A stretch of 64,000 bases of DNA from Neospora caninum Liverpool (lineage: Eukaryota > Apicomplexa > Conoidasida > Eucoccidiorida > Sarcocystidae): assembly GCF_000208865.1 (NCBI RefSeq), contig NC_018390.1, positions 978,790-1,042,789 on the forward strand, given 5' to 3'. Of this stretch, positions 21,322 to 31,050 are shown piece by piece. The position numbers and the translations under genes were made by a program. Position 1 is the first letter of the stretch. Every line of letters begins with the position of its first letter. Under the pieces are notes generated by a model that made no database searches, was not told the origin of the DNA, and saw only the letters and a program-made list of their open reading frames with translations.

Positions 21322-24300
21322 CTTTGGACGCGCGTTTTCCCAGATTGCCGCAGACGGTTTCGCAAGAAGTCAGGTGAGAAAAGGGGGAAACCTCTGCGCA
21401 AAGCAGCCACTAGGGACCGGCGGGAAGGCCGGCGGTTTCAGTGGAGCCAGAAAGGTTTGAAACCCTGACAAGGAATGGGAGCGACACGCCACAGCAAAAG
21501 GGTACGAGTTCAGACACCAGGAGAGCGAAGCGGCAAGAGGGAAAACCAAGAGAGGACGCAGAGACGTTTGGGAAGATTTTCGCAGAAGAAGAGCGCGGCC
21601 AGACGCGTCTTCGGCGCAGAGAGCGGGGCAAGCGGTAAAGAACTCGAGGGGACGGAAAGCCAGGCAAGCATCCTGCCGGGGCCGACCCGGGCTGTAGGTA
21701 CACCCGAGCCCCTGTGGCCGAGGTGGAAGGCCGGCGAAGATCGGAACCTACACCGGGACAGGAAGCCGGAAAGCAAGATGACGTTCGCCCGCCGGCGTTT
21801 CGCACGTCCGTTCAGATTCTCTAGAGCACGACACGGAAAGCTCCCGGAAACTTTTCTCCACGCATAAAACAGGTACCTTCAAAGATCCACTTTGTTCTGG
21901 AAAATGGAGGAAGCAGCCTGCCGCGAGATCTGACGTCGCGAGACACCTAAAAAAACTTCGTGAGCCTTTGAGGGTTTCCCTTCTAGACGGCGCTCACGCC
22001 TGCGCGAGAACGAGCGGGGAGCGAAAGCGCATACGTGACTGCCGGCCTGGTCTCAGGAACGCCCTCGACTTTGTGCGAAATATGACGCCGCGGCTGCCCT
22101 TGTGAAAAACCACCGGAGAGCAACAAGTCGTTGCGACAAAGCCTCATGACCGGAACACGGCCTTGTGCCCAGCTGTCTCGCAAAGGCGATTTTTTGTTTC
22201 GCGTTAGCGGAACGCCTCGAACAGTCCTCGGTGGTCAAGCAAAAAAGTCCCGTTTTTGAGGAATCTTGTGCGGGCGGTTCCAACAAACGCGGAACGCCCC
22301 CTTGGAAGGGGAGCGCTGGGAGACTTGGACGCCCAAAGACGGCGACCAAGCGGAGCGTACGGAGAAACTCCGGCTTAACGAGACAAAGCGCCGCTGTCTG
22401 TGTTCGGGAATCCCCCAGTGAACGGAAAAGAGGAATTTCTCGGAAGAGGAAAGCGGTCCGAAGAGGTTCCGCAAGCTCGACTCGCCCCTGGAGTGGAAAA
22501 ATTTGGCCCTTTTCAAACCGGACGTTCGGATCGCTCGTCTTCAAAAGAGAAGCATGCACGCGCACACAGCAAAGCGGCACAGCAAAGCGTTGGAATCTCT
22601 CGCTGAACGCTGGGCGTGAGTGTGCGGATGTCTCGCCGCGTCCGTGTCTCTCTGTCTGTGGAGACCAAAAGACGTCTGTTCCTGAGGCGATGGACAAACC
22701 ACACAAGAAACAGAACCCACCTATGTAGTACAGCGTTTTGCTGGATCTTTCTCCGGAGGCGAGCTGGCCGAACGCCGCGCCCGGTTTTAAGCGCAGACAT
22801 TATTGCGCAGCGGGCGGATGCCGTCGTCCTCTTTCTTGGTGTCGTGCAGGTGAAATAGGAAGCTTCTCAGGGGGAAACGGCTGTCTGAAGATATTCACTT
22901 CACACGCGGTTCACGAAAAGTTTGGACGCTGTGGCGAGGGCTAGGCGCCCCTTTCGACAAGAGAACGTAACCCGAAAAGAAGCCTGCATTTCCTTAACTC
23001 GTGAACGGACGACTCGGTGACGACGCAGGCATGCACGTCGCACCCTATTATTTGGACTTTTGCTTCGCCGCTGTTGGGCAGCTCGCGTCAAACAGAAGCA
23101 GATGCGCCGCAGTTGCTAGGCCGCTCGCGCGGAACGCGTCGCCCAGTACATGGGGATGTGGTGAGTACAGGCGATTCCGCCCAGAAACCCCGTTACCTCG
23201 TGGTGTCGTGTGAACACAGCATCTACCGGGGCAAGTCCGTATCTATATAGAGAGATTGAGGTAGATAGGAAATCTCCAAAATGGTACGGGATGCCCCTTA
23301 GGCGGGGATACGACGCCCACGAGTCGAACGCAGCGGGGAGCGCTCAACTTTTGCCCATCCCATACACACAGCCCGTCAAGCTTTGTCCCTGAGATCACAG
23401 GCCTATCGCCTGAGAAGGGCGTGTGTCCCGAGGTTGTAAGCCTTTTTTTTGTGGACATGAAGCGCTCGAAGAGTACATGATCGTGAGGGAAAAGGCAACG
23501 GTCCCGCCCCCGCGTGGAAAAAAGACGTGCAAAAAAAGTGTGTTCCATTCACAAAACAAGACTCAGCCCTGCAGGCACGACTGGACAGCCACATTTACTC
23601 TCCGATTTTGACCCAAGTTCCAGATCCCTCCTTCGTGACCCGTCGCGGCCTCACCGAAGAACGTTCCCCTGCAGGTGAATGTTCCCGTGGTAGCTCTGGC
23701 TGTGGCAGTGACATTGCACCCTGCGTGATCACTTGTGTGCCGCCAACGTACCCACTCGGTCGCGGTTTCTCTCCCGAAATAAGCTCTCAGAGAACCCTGC
23801 GCAGCACTCCAATCGGTGTTGCAGTCGATCCTAACAGAGCTGAAGAAACGTGGACTTCTTTTTCTTCGCGGGGGAGGCCGTTCCGATTCTCTACAAAAAG
23901 AGCTGCGGTACGGGTTCGGGTATAACGGAAGATGTGGAGGTCTGCTCAGGCTCTTAAAATGAGCGTTCCAGTGCAAATCGCGTTCCAAGACCCAGAGAAT
24001 AGAAGCTTGCGGGAAGACGCGCCGAGTAGAGCTACAACGGCAGTCCTTATCGCGGGTTCGCGGTTCCTTGCCTCAACTCGTTGCGACTCCCGAGCCAATA
24101 CCGGCGAAAGCGACACTTTCCGAAAGAACTCCTTTGTTCTCTAAGCCAGTCTGTTCGTGTCTGGAAAGAGAGAACACTTCTGAGGACGACGCCAGCAAAA
24201 CGAGCGAGTGTCCCAACTTGCGATTCCTTCGGTGAATACAGCCGTATCGCTAAACTGCATAAAGCTCCCAACAGACATGAACCGTCCGTTTGCCCCGTTT

Positions 24301-24936
24301 CGCTGTCCCCCTCTCAGCCCTCGCTCCGATCCGGTAACCACACGTATTCAAGACCTAATCCGTAGCCGAAAAGGGAACAAACCGTACGTGTGAACAGTCA
24401 ACACTCTCTTTCAGAAGGAAACGCCGACGCCCAACGGGGGCCACCTGCAAACAAAGCTTTGGTCACGTGAAAAGGTACAGACTGCTGCTCTTCTCTCTCG
24501 CCTACGAGCGATTTCCCCAGGAAACGACCGTTTGTAGAAACAGGTCAGTTCTAAAACGTGTAACAGGCAGTCGAACTTTTGCTAGTTTCTGGTCCGTACA
24601 TTGCGTGCCGTCTTTGTGCGTCGGATCCAAGTTCCAGTGTGGGTGCACGCCAAAAGACGCTACGGGGATTTCGTCTACTGCTTTCCAGCGCACATTTGAA
24701 AAAACGTCTTCGTACTCAAGCGGGTGCTGCTGGTTCCGTTCACACAGACTGGGGATGAGTGGCGGCGATCCACAAATCCTCCACGCAAAAATGGGGAAAT
24801 GCGAGTTATCCCTGCTTTCTCGAGGAAAACGCCAAGAAAAAACTTTGGCACTGTTTTCGACAGGAGATGTGACGGAAGTGTGCCTATCTCCGCAGTCGCT
24901 CAGTAGCTTGCACTGGCACAAAAAAGGTTTTCTCGG
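21322..24936. other. Spacer between two minus-strand genes; no supported gene
   Basis: This 3.6-kb stretch should hold the 3' region of the LAS1-like gene and the promoter of the PhoD-like gene. Open frames, such as the minus-strand 22706-22053, lack domains and splice consistency. GCATGC motifs occur near 22552 and 23030. I looked for tRNA-like T-loop sequence and found nothing convincing. Confidence 0.55.
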
Positions 24937-27900
24937 CTACCCAACGTGCAAGTCGAAAAACATGGAGACATCGCTAGAAACGTGTGTTTCCTCGGCGTCT
25001 CGCAAGTCGCCCCCTTGGCTGCGCTCAACCTCGGAGACCTCTCCTTCACCTGACGAACCCAGCATCTTTTCTTCCTTCTCTCCGCCGCACTCCTCATTCG
25101 CGCCCTCGGCCTCCGCTTCCACGTCTGGTTTGTCTCCTTTCCGTCTGGGTCTGCGTTTCCGCCTCCGCTTTGGTCTTCCTCCGACCGTCTGTCTCATGTC
25201 TTGAGATGGACCTGGCTTTAGGTGTTCTGCTGGCGTGGCGACGCGTAAGGGTTTCAGACGAGGCCGATCGCGCGTTCGCTCCACTTCCCTTCTTTCGTGT
25301 CTTTCCGGAAGGTCTTTTCCTTCGTCCTCGTCGTCCTCAGCTTGATCCTCTTCTTCCCCTTCTTCTTCTCGTCCATCCTGTATTGTCCCTCCTGGCTGCA
25401 GATCCTTGAGGCGCTCTCTCATCCTGGCGACAAGCACATGGAGCACTGGCATCACTCTGTCTGTCCGCCAGTGTCCTGTCTTGGTCACGCCTAGCTCTTC
25501 TGCGCGGTCCTCATCTTCCTCGTCGGAATCCGACAGCATGCGAAGCGACTCGCCACTCCAGCGCCAGCCACCAGTGTACATACAGTACGGCGTCTCCGCA
25601 GCGACTTGCTCCTCTTCGCTCGAATCCAGGAATTCCACCGCGCAGTTCTCGCCTCCCGCTCCGTCCGCGGGTTCTTCCTTTCCTCCGCATTCGCCGTTCA
25701 CCGCCGTTTCCCTCATTTCGTCTTCCACCAGATCTTCGGCCCTCCGCTTTCCTCGCGCTTCGCCCCGCCTCGTCCTTGCGTCGTTCTCTCCTCTGGTGCG
25801 CGGATTCCACGCTCCCTCTTGCCTTTCAAGTTCAGACAAAAGTGCAGAGCGAAAGCCTGGCCGCACGTCGCCCGCTGGGGCACGCCCTTGGTCCTTCAGT
25901 TCCCAGTCCTCCAAAAGAGCCGCACAACGACGGAAAAGATCGAAACTTTTCAGCTGGAGATCCGCAGGCAGCGAAGTCGCAGGGTGGGCCAGAGCAGCTG
26001 TGACCGCAGTGAGCGTCTTCAGGCGAAACACTCGCAGCCACCAGGGAGAAGAAGACACCAAAGGAGATGAACGCGGCACAGACGCAGACGGCAGCTGCGC
26101 CGACGAACCCGCAGAATGGCCCGATGGAGACGAAGAGACAGAAGACGCGTCGGACGAAGAAGAGGAGAAAAGCCCAGCACAACGATCGACGCCCACCGGC
26201 GTCTCGCACACACCACAGGGAGACCGCAGGGCTTCACAGCGCTCGCGCGCCTCTTGAGAACTCTCAGTGTCGCAGTTCCACCGCTTGCTCAAATCCGCAC
26301 TTTGCTTTCGACTTGCGCACGCCCGTTTCTCTTCCCCTGCCGCGTTTGCCTCAGCAGTTCCCCCGCGCGGCTCTTCCTCACAGAGACGAAGCAGCGCCTG
26401 CGCGCAGTGGAGCCGGACAGAGGAACCCGCGAGCCGCCAGGAAGAGGCGAGTCGCTGCTGGGCTGCGATGAACAGCTGGGCGAGTGAACACTCGCGTCGT
26501 TTGAGGTGGCTCTTCTTCGTCTCCGTCTCGACAGCCAGGACCGGCGTGGACGCAGAAGCGGATGCATGCAGCGGATACAAGCTGTCGTCCGAGGGACCGT
26601 CGCCAGGCCCCCAGGCGGAACTGGTCGTGTTCTGCCACATCAGAAACGCCTCGAAGTTCGCTTCGCGGTGAGGAAGCGAAGCTCCGTCTTCTTGTTGGTC
26701 TCGGTCTCCAACGGAACGGGCTCTCTGGCCTGGTTGGGGAACGCACGCAGAGACCGCGCAGTCGGAGAGCAAGAGGTGGCCGTGCTGTTCCTTTCCATTC
26801 GGCAAAGACGTCTCTTCTTCCTCCAAAAGAAAGTGGTGATGTGCGTAGTGGTGGAGCACAGCCATAACGCCCAGAGAAGAGACGCCCGTCGTCAGGCTCC
26901 CCAGCACGTCTTCTGCACGTCCTTCGTTCCCTTCACTGTCGTCTTTGCCCGCTTCACTGTCGTCTCCGTCTATCTGTTTCTCTTCGTCTGATGCGGCGTT
27001 TCCCCTCAAGTCCGCATCGTCGCCCGAAATGGATGGCAGTCGCGGGAGCGAAAACGGTTGCGTGAATGTCCCGGTGAAGAGCGGCAGCCAAGATAGCAGG
27101 TTCCGGCCCATTGAGGTGTACATACACTGCGGGCAACGCAGTGCGCTTCCGTCTTCTTTCCCTCGGCAGTATTTTCCCGAGTGGGACCCGCACGCCGCAG
27201 TAAAAACGTCAAGCGAATCTTCTGCATTCCCTTTTTCGCGCACGGCACTTGCCTCTGCTTGCGTTTCTCGCCGCCCCTGCGTCGTGGACTTGTCTTGTGT
27301 GTCATGGCGAAGCAGCTGCCGCCACAGCTGAGCTCGCCTGGCTGCTGCTTGCGCGCGGAAAAGAACTTCTCCCTCGGGACGAGAAGAAACACGAGAGACA
27401 GGTCCTCGTTCTCCACAGCCAGCGCGTGGAGGTGGCGGTCGCAGCGGGCCTCTCGAACACGAGGGCGAGTCGGATGAAGGAGAGGCCGAGGAAGAAATCG
27501 CTTCAGAACAAGAAGCGGGGACACATGACGAGGACGGAGAGAGAGAAGGCGGGGGAACTGTACGAGGCGGATGTGCGCGTGGCCTGTTTTCAGGGGTCTG
27601 CGTCGTGGTCGGCTTTTCCGTCGGAGACAGCTCCGGGGAGAGGGAGAAGCTGGACGGAAAGCTACGAGAAGAAAGCCCGCAGGAGGCGGTCTCTTGTGAG
27701 ACGACATCAAACCAGAGCGGATCCGCATGCAGTAGGAGAAGGAAGAGGCGTGAAAGGCAGTCGACGGCAAACGCTGGCGAGAGCAGCGGCAGAAGCTGGA
27801 GAAAGAAAATCTGAAGCACAGGGTACGACGCGGCATCGAAGCTGGCCATCAGACCCTCAACACAAAAGGAAATGGCAACTTCTTCGTCGACGTCGGCTTC

Positions 27901-29754
27901 GAAGACCTGCTGCTGCAGCAGTGTACGTACACCCCACCCAGCGCGCCCAATGCCGCCGTCTTCAATGGCCCACTCGAGCAATTCCGTTTCATGGCGTTTC
28001 GGGAGTTTGTGCCAGTCTGTCTCTGACTGGTTCTCGCGCGCCCTCTTCCGGCTGGGAGCCCGCGTCGGTGCCGCAGGCTCAGCATCCCCTTCAGAGCAAA
28101 GCTCTTCGGAGTCGCTTTCCCCGGCTGACGCTCCAACAGGCCTATCGGCAGCCAGAGAGACTTCCGCTGCGGCACAAGCGGCGGAGGCAGCATCGCCTCG
28201 CTGGACAGGGTCCGACGCAGGAGGCGTGGGCGACAGCGGAGGCGGAAAAGACGCCGTTTCCGGCGAGGATCTGCCGAGGTTGCTTTCTTGGCTGCCGTCT
28301 TTACTCCTGTCTTCACGTGGCGAGGCGTCTGCGAACCTGGCGATGGCCTGCTGGAGACTCTGCGCAAGCTCCTGGGCCATGTCGGCGGGTGTCTGTACAC
28401 CTCGCAGGGCGGCCTGGGCTGCTGCCTCAGCTAGCGGGTTCAATGCCTGTTTCGCCAGGCCGCTTTCGACAGCGGCTTTGAGCGACGGGGCCCGCGTTTG
28501 AGCTGCCGCATTCGCGCGCCGAACCAGGGCGGGAAGCGGCCTGCTGGCCCGGACGAGCGAAGCTGCAGTCGTCAGCCACGAGGAAACGAGGTGTACAGAC
28601 ACCCGGCCGGCGGCTTCGCCGCGTCCGCCTGGCGGGCCGAGAAGGCAGTCGAGGCGCTCCAGTTGCGGCGTCCACCACAGCCGCAAGAGATGGTCTAGCG
28701 CGGTCAAGGCGCCCTCGCGAAGCAGCGACAGAGCCGGCAGATTTTGGTGCGTCGCGTCGTGGCGCATCTGGACTAGTTCCTGGTGGAGGCCGAGCTCGGC
28801 GGCAACGGCGGCTACAGATCGGGTGACCGACCGAGGCCCTACAGCGTCCACGAGGCGGTTCACCACCCGGACGAGGCTCATCGCGTACGCGAGGCGCAGC
28901 GTCGGGCCGTAGACAAAGGCTCGGGAACGGCGTGTGGCCGTCGCATCCGAAGACTCCGGAGACGAAAGGGGCGAAGAACCAAAGACGTCGGCGGACGAAG
29001 AGAGGAACGGATCTCTCAGGAGAACATCGAGAAGGACGGCGGTCGTCTCTACAGGCACCGGCAGACGCCGGTCGCGGAGTTTCCATACACCAATCTGCAC
29101 GGCGGCTTCTTCCCAGGCATCTCTGATGGAGCTCGGGGTCGTCTCGCGCTCCCTTTTCCGCTGCCTCCGGTCTTCCTCCGGCAGTTCCATTCGACAGCTC
29201 TTCTCGCGGAAACCGTCTCCACTGCCATGGGCTTTGGCTTCAGGCCTCCCTTGACACCCCCTAGCGCTCTCTGTTCCGCAGACGGAATCCAGCGGATCCA
29301 GCAGGAGCTTCGCCACGTGTCGCAGCTGCCGCCAGTCCTTCCAGCACGCCGTCCGGTTTCGCCCCGTTTTTCGCGCTCCGCCGCTCTCGCCTGCCAGGAA
29401 CTCGGCCACGCACGGCCCTGTCTGGCTCCAGGTTTTTCGCAACTTCTCCAGAGAGGAGACGAGGCAGGGTGTACGCCTCTCCTTGGCGGCGTTTTTCTCC
29501 GTTTCCGCAGCACGCCGCCTTTCCTGCGCGGCCTTCCTCGCTCGCGCAGCCGCGAGGGCTGCTCGCCGACACTTGACGCGCTTCGCAGCCGAGGCCAAGG
29601 CGCGCGGTTTCCCTCCAGGCGGCGCGGAGACCTCGCTCGCCGCTCGGGCGCTCGAGCGGCTTTCCATTTTCGCAAGAAGCTTCCGTTCAAAAAGTTGGTC
29701 CGCTTTGTGTCCGCTCCCGAACTCGTGTCGGCCTGCGGTGGAAACGCCCTTCAC
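24937..29754 (-). CDS. LAS1: LAS1-like pre-rRNA processing endoribonuclease (HEPN), 1605 residues, single exon
   Basis: This is one uninterrupted frame of 1605 codons. The Las1 domain spans about residues 210-370. It contains WKLRDRRLPVPVETTAVLLD, then TLRLAYAMSLVRVVNRLVD (a conserved Las1 block), and QMRHDATHQNLPALSLLREG. The RHDATH element (331-336, codons starting at 28764) is the RHxxxH nuclease motif of HEPN ribonucleases. In yeast and humans Las1 cuts ITS2 of pre-rRNA in the nucleolus together with the Grc3/NOL9 kinase. An upstream block (about 115-160) is shared in style with the domain. The remaining 1200 residues are apicomplexan-style low complexity with acidic runs, and the tail near 1540 is a strongly basic KRRRKRRPRRK cluster fit for nucleolar targeting. 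The usual family length is roughly 500-750 residues. Lack of introns contrasts with its neighbours. Five palindrome copies lie within the coding sequence. Confidence 0.88.
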   Translation of the reverse strand: MKGVSTAGRHEFGSGHKADQLFERKLLAKMESRSSARAASEVSAPPGGKPRALASAAKRVKCRRAALAAARARKAAQERRRAAETEKNAAKERRTPCLVSSLEKLRKTWSQTGPCVAEFLAGESGGARKTGRNRTACWKDWRQLRHVAKLLLDPLDSVCGTESARGCQGRPEAKAHGSGDGFREKSCRMELPEEDRRQRKRERETTPSSIRDAWEEAAVQIGVWKLRDRRLPVPVETTAVLLDVLLRDPFLSSSADVFGSSPLSSPESSDATATRRSRAFVYGPTLRLAYAMSLVRVVNRLVDAVGPRSVTRSVAAVAAELGLHQELVQMRHDATHQNLPALSLLREGALTALDHLLRLWWTPQLERLDCLLGPPGGRGEAAGRVSVHLVSSWLTTAASLVRASRPLPALVRRANAAAQTRAPSLKAAVESGLAKQALNPLAEAAAQAALRGVQTPADMAQELAQSLQQAIARFADASPREDRSKDGSQESNLGRSSPETASFPPPLSPTPPASDPVQRGDAASAACAAAEVSLAADRPVGASAGESDSEELCSEGDAEPAAPTRAPSRKRARENQSETDWHKLPKRHETELLEWAIEDGGIGRAGWGVRTLLQQQVFEADVDEEVAISFCVEGLMASFDAASYPVLQIFFLQLLPLLSPAFAVDCLSRLFLLLLHADPLWFDVVSQETASCGLSSRSFPSSFSLSPELSPTEKPTTTQTPENRPRAHPPRTVPPPSLSPSSSCVPASCSEAISSSASPSSDSPSCSRGPLRPPPPRAGCGERGPVSRVSSRPEGEVLFRAQAAARRAQLWRQLLRHDTQDKSTTQGRRETQAEASAVREKGNAEDSLDVFTAACGSHSGKYCRGKEDGSALRCPQCMYTSMGRNLLSWLPLFTGTFTQPFSLPRLPSISGDDADLRGNAASDEEKQIDGDDSEAGKDDSEGNEGRAEDVLGSLTTGVSSLGVMAVLHHYAHHHFLLEEEETSLPNGKEQHGHLLLSDCAVSACVPQPGQRARSVGDRDQQEDGASLPHREANFEAFLMWQNTTSSAWGPGDGPSDDSLYPLHASASASTPVLAVETETKKSHLKRRECSLAQLFIAAQQRLASSWRLAGSSVRLHCAQALLRLCEEEPRGGTAEANAAGEEKRACASRKQSADLSKRWNCDTESSQEARERCEALRSPCGVCETPVGVDRCAGLFSSSSSDASSVSSSPSGHSAGSSAQLPSASVPRSSPLVSSSPWWLRVFRLKTLTAVTAALAHPATSLPADLQLKSFDLFRRCAALLEDWELKDQGRAPAGDVRPGFRSALLSELERQEGAWNPRTRGENDARTRRGEARGKRRAEDLVEDEMRETAVNGECGGKEEPADGAGGENCAVEFLDSSEEEQVAAETPYCMYTGGWRWSGESLRMLSDSDEEDEDRAEELGVTKTGHWRTDRVMPVLHVLVARMRERLKDLQPGGTIQDGREEEGEEEDQAEDDEDEGKDLPERHERREVERTRDRPRLKPLRVATPAEHLKPGPSQDMRQTVGGRPKRRRKRRPRRKGDKPDVEAEAEGANEECGGEKEEKMLGSSGEGEVSEVERSQGGDLRDAEETHVSSDVSMFFDLHVG
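25573..28603. repeat. Five copies of the GGTGTACRTACACC palindrome within the LAS1-like coding exon
   Basis: The copies are at 25573-25586 (AGTGTACATACAGT), 27115-27128 (GGTGTACATACACT), 27921-27934 (GTGTACGTACACCC), 28388-28401 (GGTGTCTGTACACC) and 28590-28603 (GGTGTACAGACACC). The last two are exact reverse complements of one another. They are read in different frames, giving YCMYT, CMYT, VRT, VQTP and VSVHL. Confidence 0.85.
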
Positions 29755-31050
29755 GCAGCGGAGAGGCTCCGCGGGAATCGGACGGTCGCGCGGATGGCGC
29801 TCACCCGCCTTCCTCTGGACGATGCAGCGTGTGCCGGGGCCGCGGGAGTCGCCGAACTCCGCCGCTTTTCTTCATCGGGAAACAGGAAAGGCGCTAACGC
29901 GTTGCCGGGCGAGGAGAGCGGCAACGGTCACCCGGCGCGACGGGTAGCGGAGCACCGCGCGGGGACCGAACGGCTTCTCGCGTCACAAAAACGCGACAGC
30001 AGTTCACACAAACAGCGAAAAAGGGAACTCCGCTAACTTCAAAGGCGACGAAGGAAGCCAGCGTAGCTCGAACACGTTGAGTTTGGGTCACGGCGGGCGC
30101 GAACGCATGCACAAAATTTTCGCGGAAGGGCTGCATGCTCCACCTGGGGCGAGGCTATATTTATGTGCGCTCGGCAAGGCCTTTCTCGACGACTCCGTTT
30201 CGTTTTTCCAAGTGGACGTTTGCTTCGCCCAAACCTAGAAAGCGCACGGACCTTGCGCACGTCCTCTCCAGTAAACTCTCCGTGCAGGAAGGCAACGAGG
30301 CACAAGCAGCGCAGCAGATCTCGACAGCTCGGTTTGTCTCGCAAAGTGTGCTGCCGTTCCGAGACGTTCACTGCCGCACACAACCAGCGAGAAAAAGGAA
30401 AACTTCTGAGAATCGCGACTCTTCAGCAAGGCAGAAACAGACTGCATTTTAGAATGTGAGCGATATAGTTGCGCACGCAGTTGGAACGGAAACGCGGCCC
30501 CTTCGCACATCTGTTGCATGTCCCCCAGAGAGTGTCACTGACGCGCAAAACCTGCGGCGCGACCGACGGAAAGTGCTGTGCTCCGCTCGCGAATTTTTGG
30601 TGAAGTAGCCTTCTTCGTTTACCCCTTTGACCCCGGGTTGCCTCAATTTACTGAATGCAAACAATTCGGACGTGCGAACTCTTGCCTCGAACGCAAGGAA
30701 GCCTTCTTTCCGATAGACGGGTTTTCTGGTTCTCCAGTGCAGAGTCCCCGGGCCGCGTCGAGGGGCAACGTAGAGAAAGGTTTTCTGGTTCCTTTAGAGA
30801 CGTTCCAGTCACTCTTTTGCGATGGAGGGGAGCTTGGGTCGCGTCCCTGTCTGTGGCCATCTCCAGCAGCGGTCCGTGGTGGCGGCGCTGGTCTAGATTT
30901 CGCGTGTAACACTAGAGTCTGCTCGTCGTGTGTCTGGACGTCAGGCGTTCTCTAAGCCGACCCAACAAGGACGGAAACACCACGTTGTTCCCGAGAGGGA
31001 CCGTACTCGCTCTGGACTCAAAATTTCGGACGCGAAACACACCGAAAATA
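29755..31050. promoter_or_regulatory. Divergent promoter region of LAS1-like and methyltransferase genes
   Basis: About 1.3 kb separates the two start codons, which point away from each other, so this spacer must hold both promoters. Two GCATGC hexamers lie close together at about 30105 and 30132. This is the core of a motif bound by apicomplexan AP2 factors and enriched upstream of coccidian genes. No open frame here is convincing. Transcription start sites cannot be placed from sequence. Confidence 0.5.

Noticed and set aside
23260..23400. Possible tRNA-like sequence around GAGTCGAACGC
   Set aside because: No complete cloverleaf or GGTTCGA-type T-loop could be built on either strand.
27249..30036. 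Plus-strand frames of 410-417 codons opposite the LAS1-like gene
   Set aside because: They are antisense to a confirmed conserved domain, with no recognisable motif.
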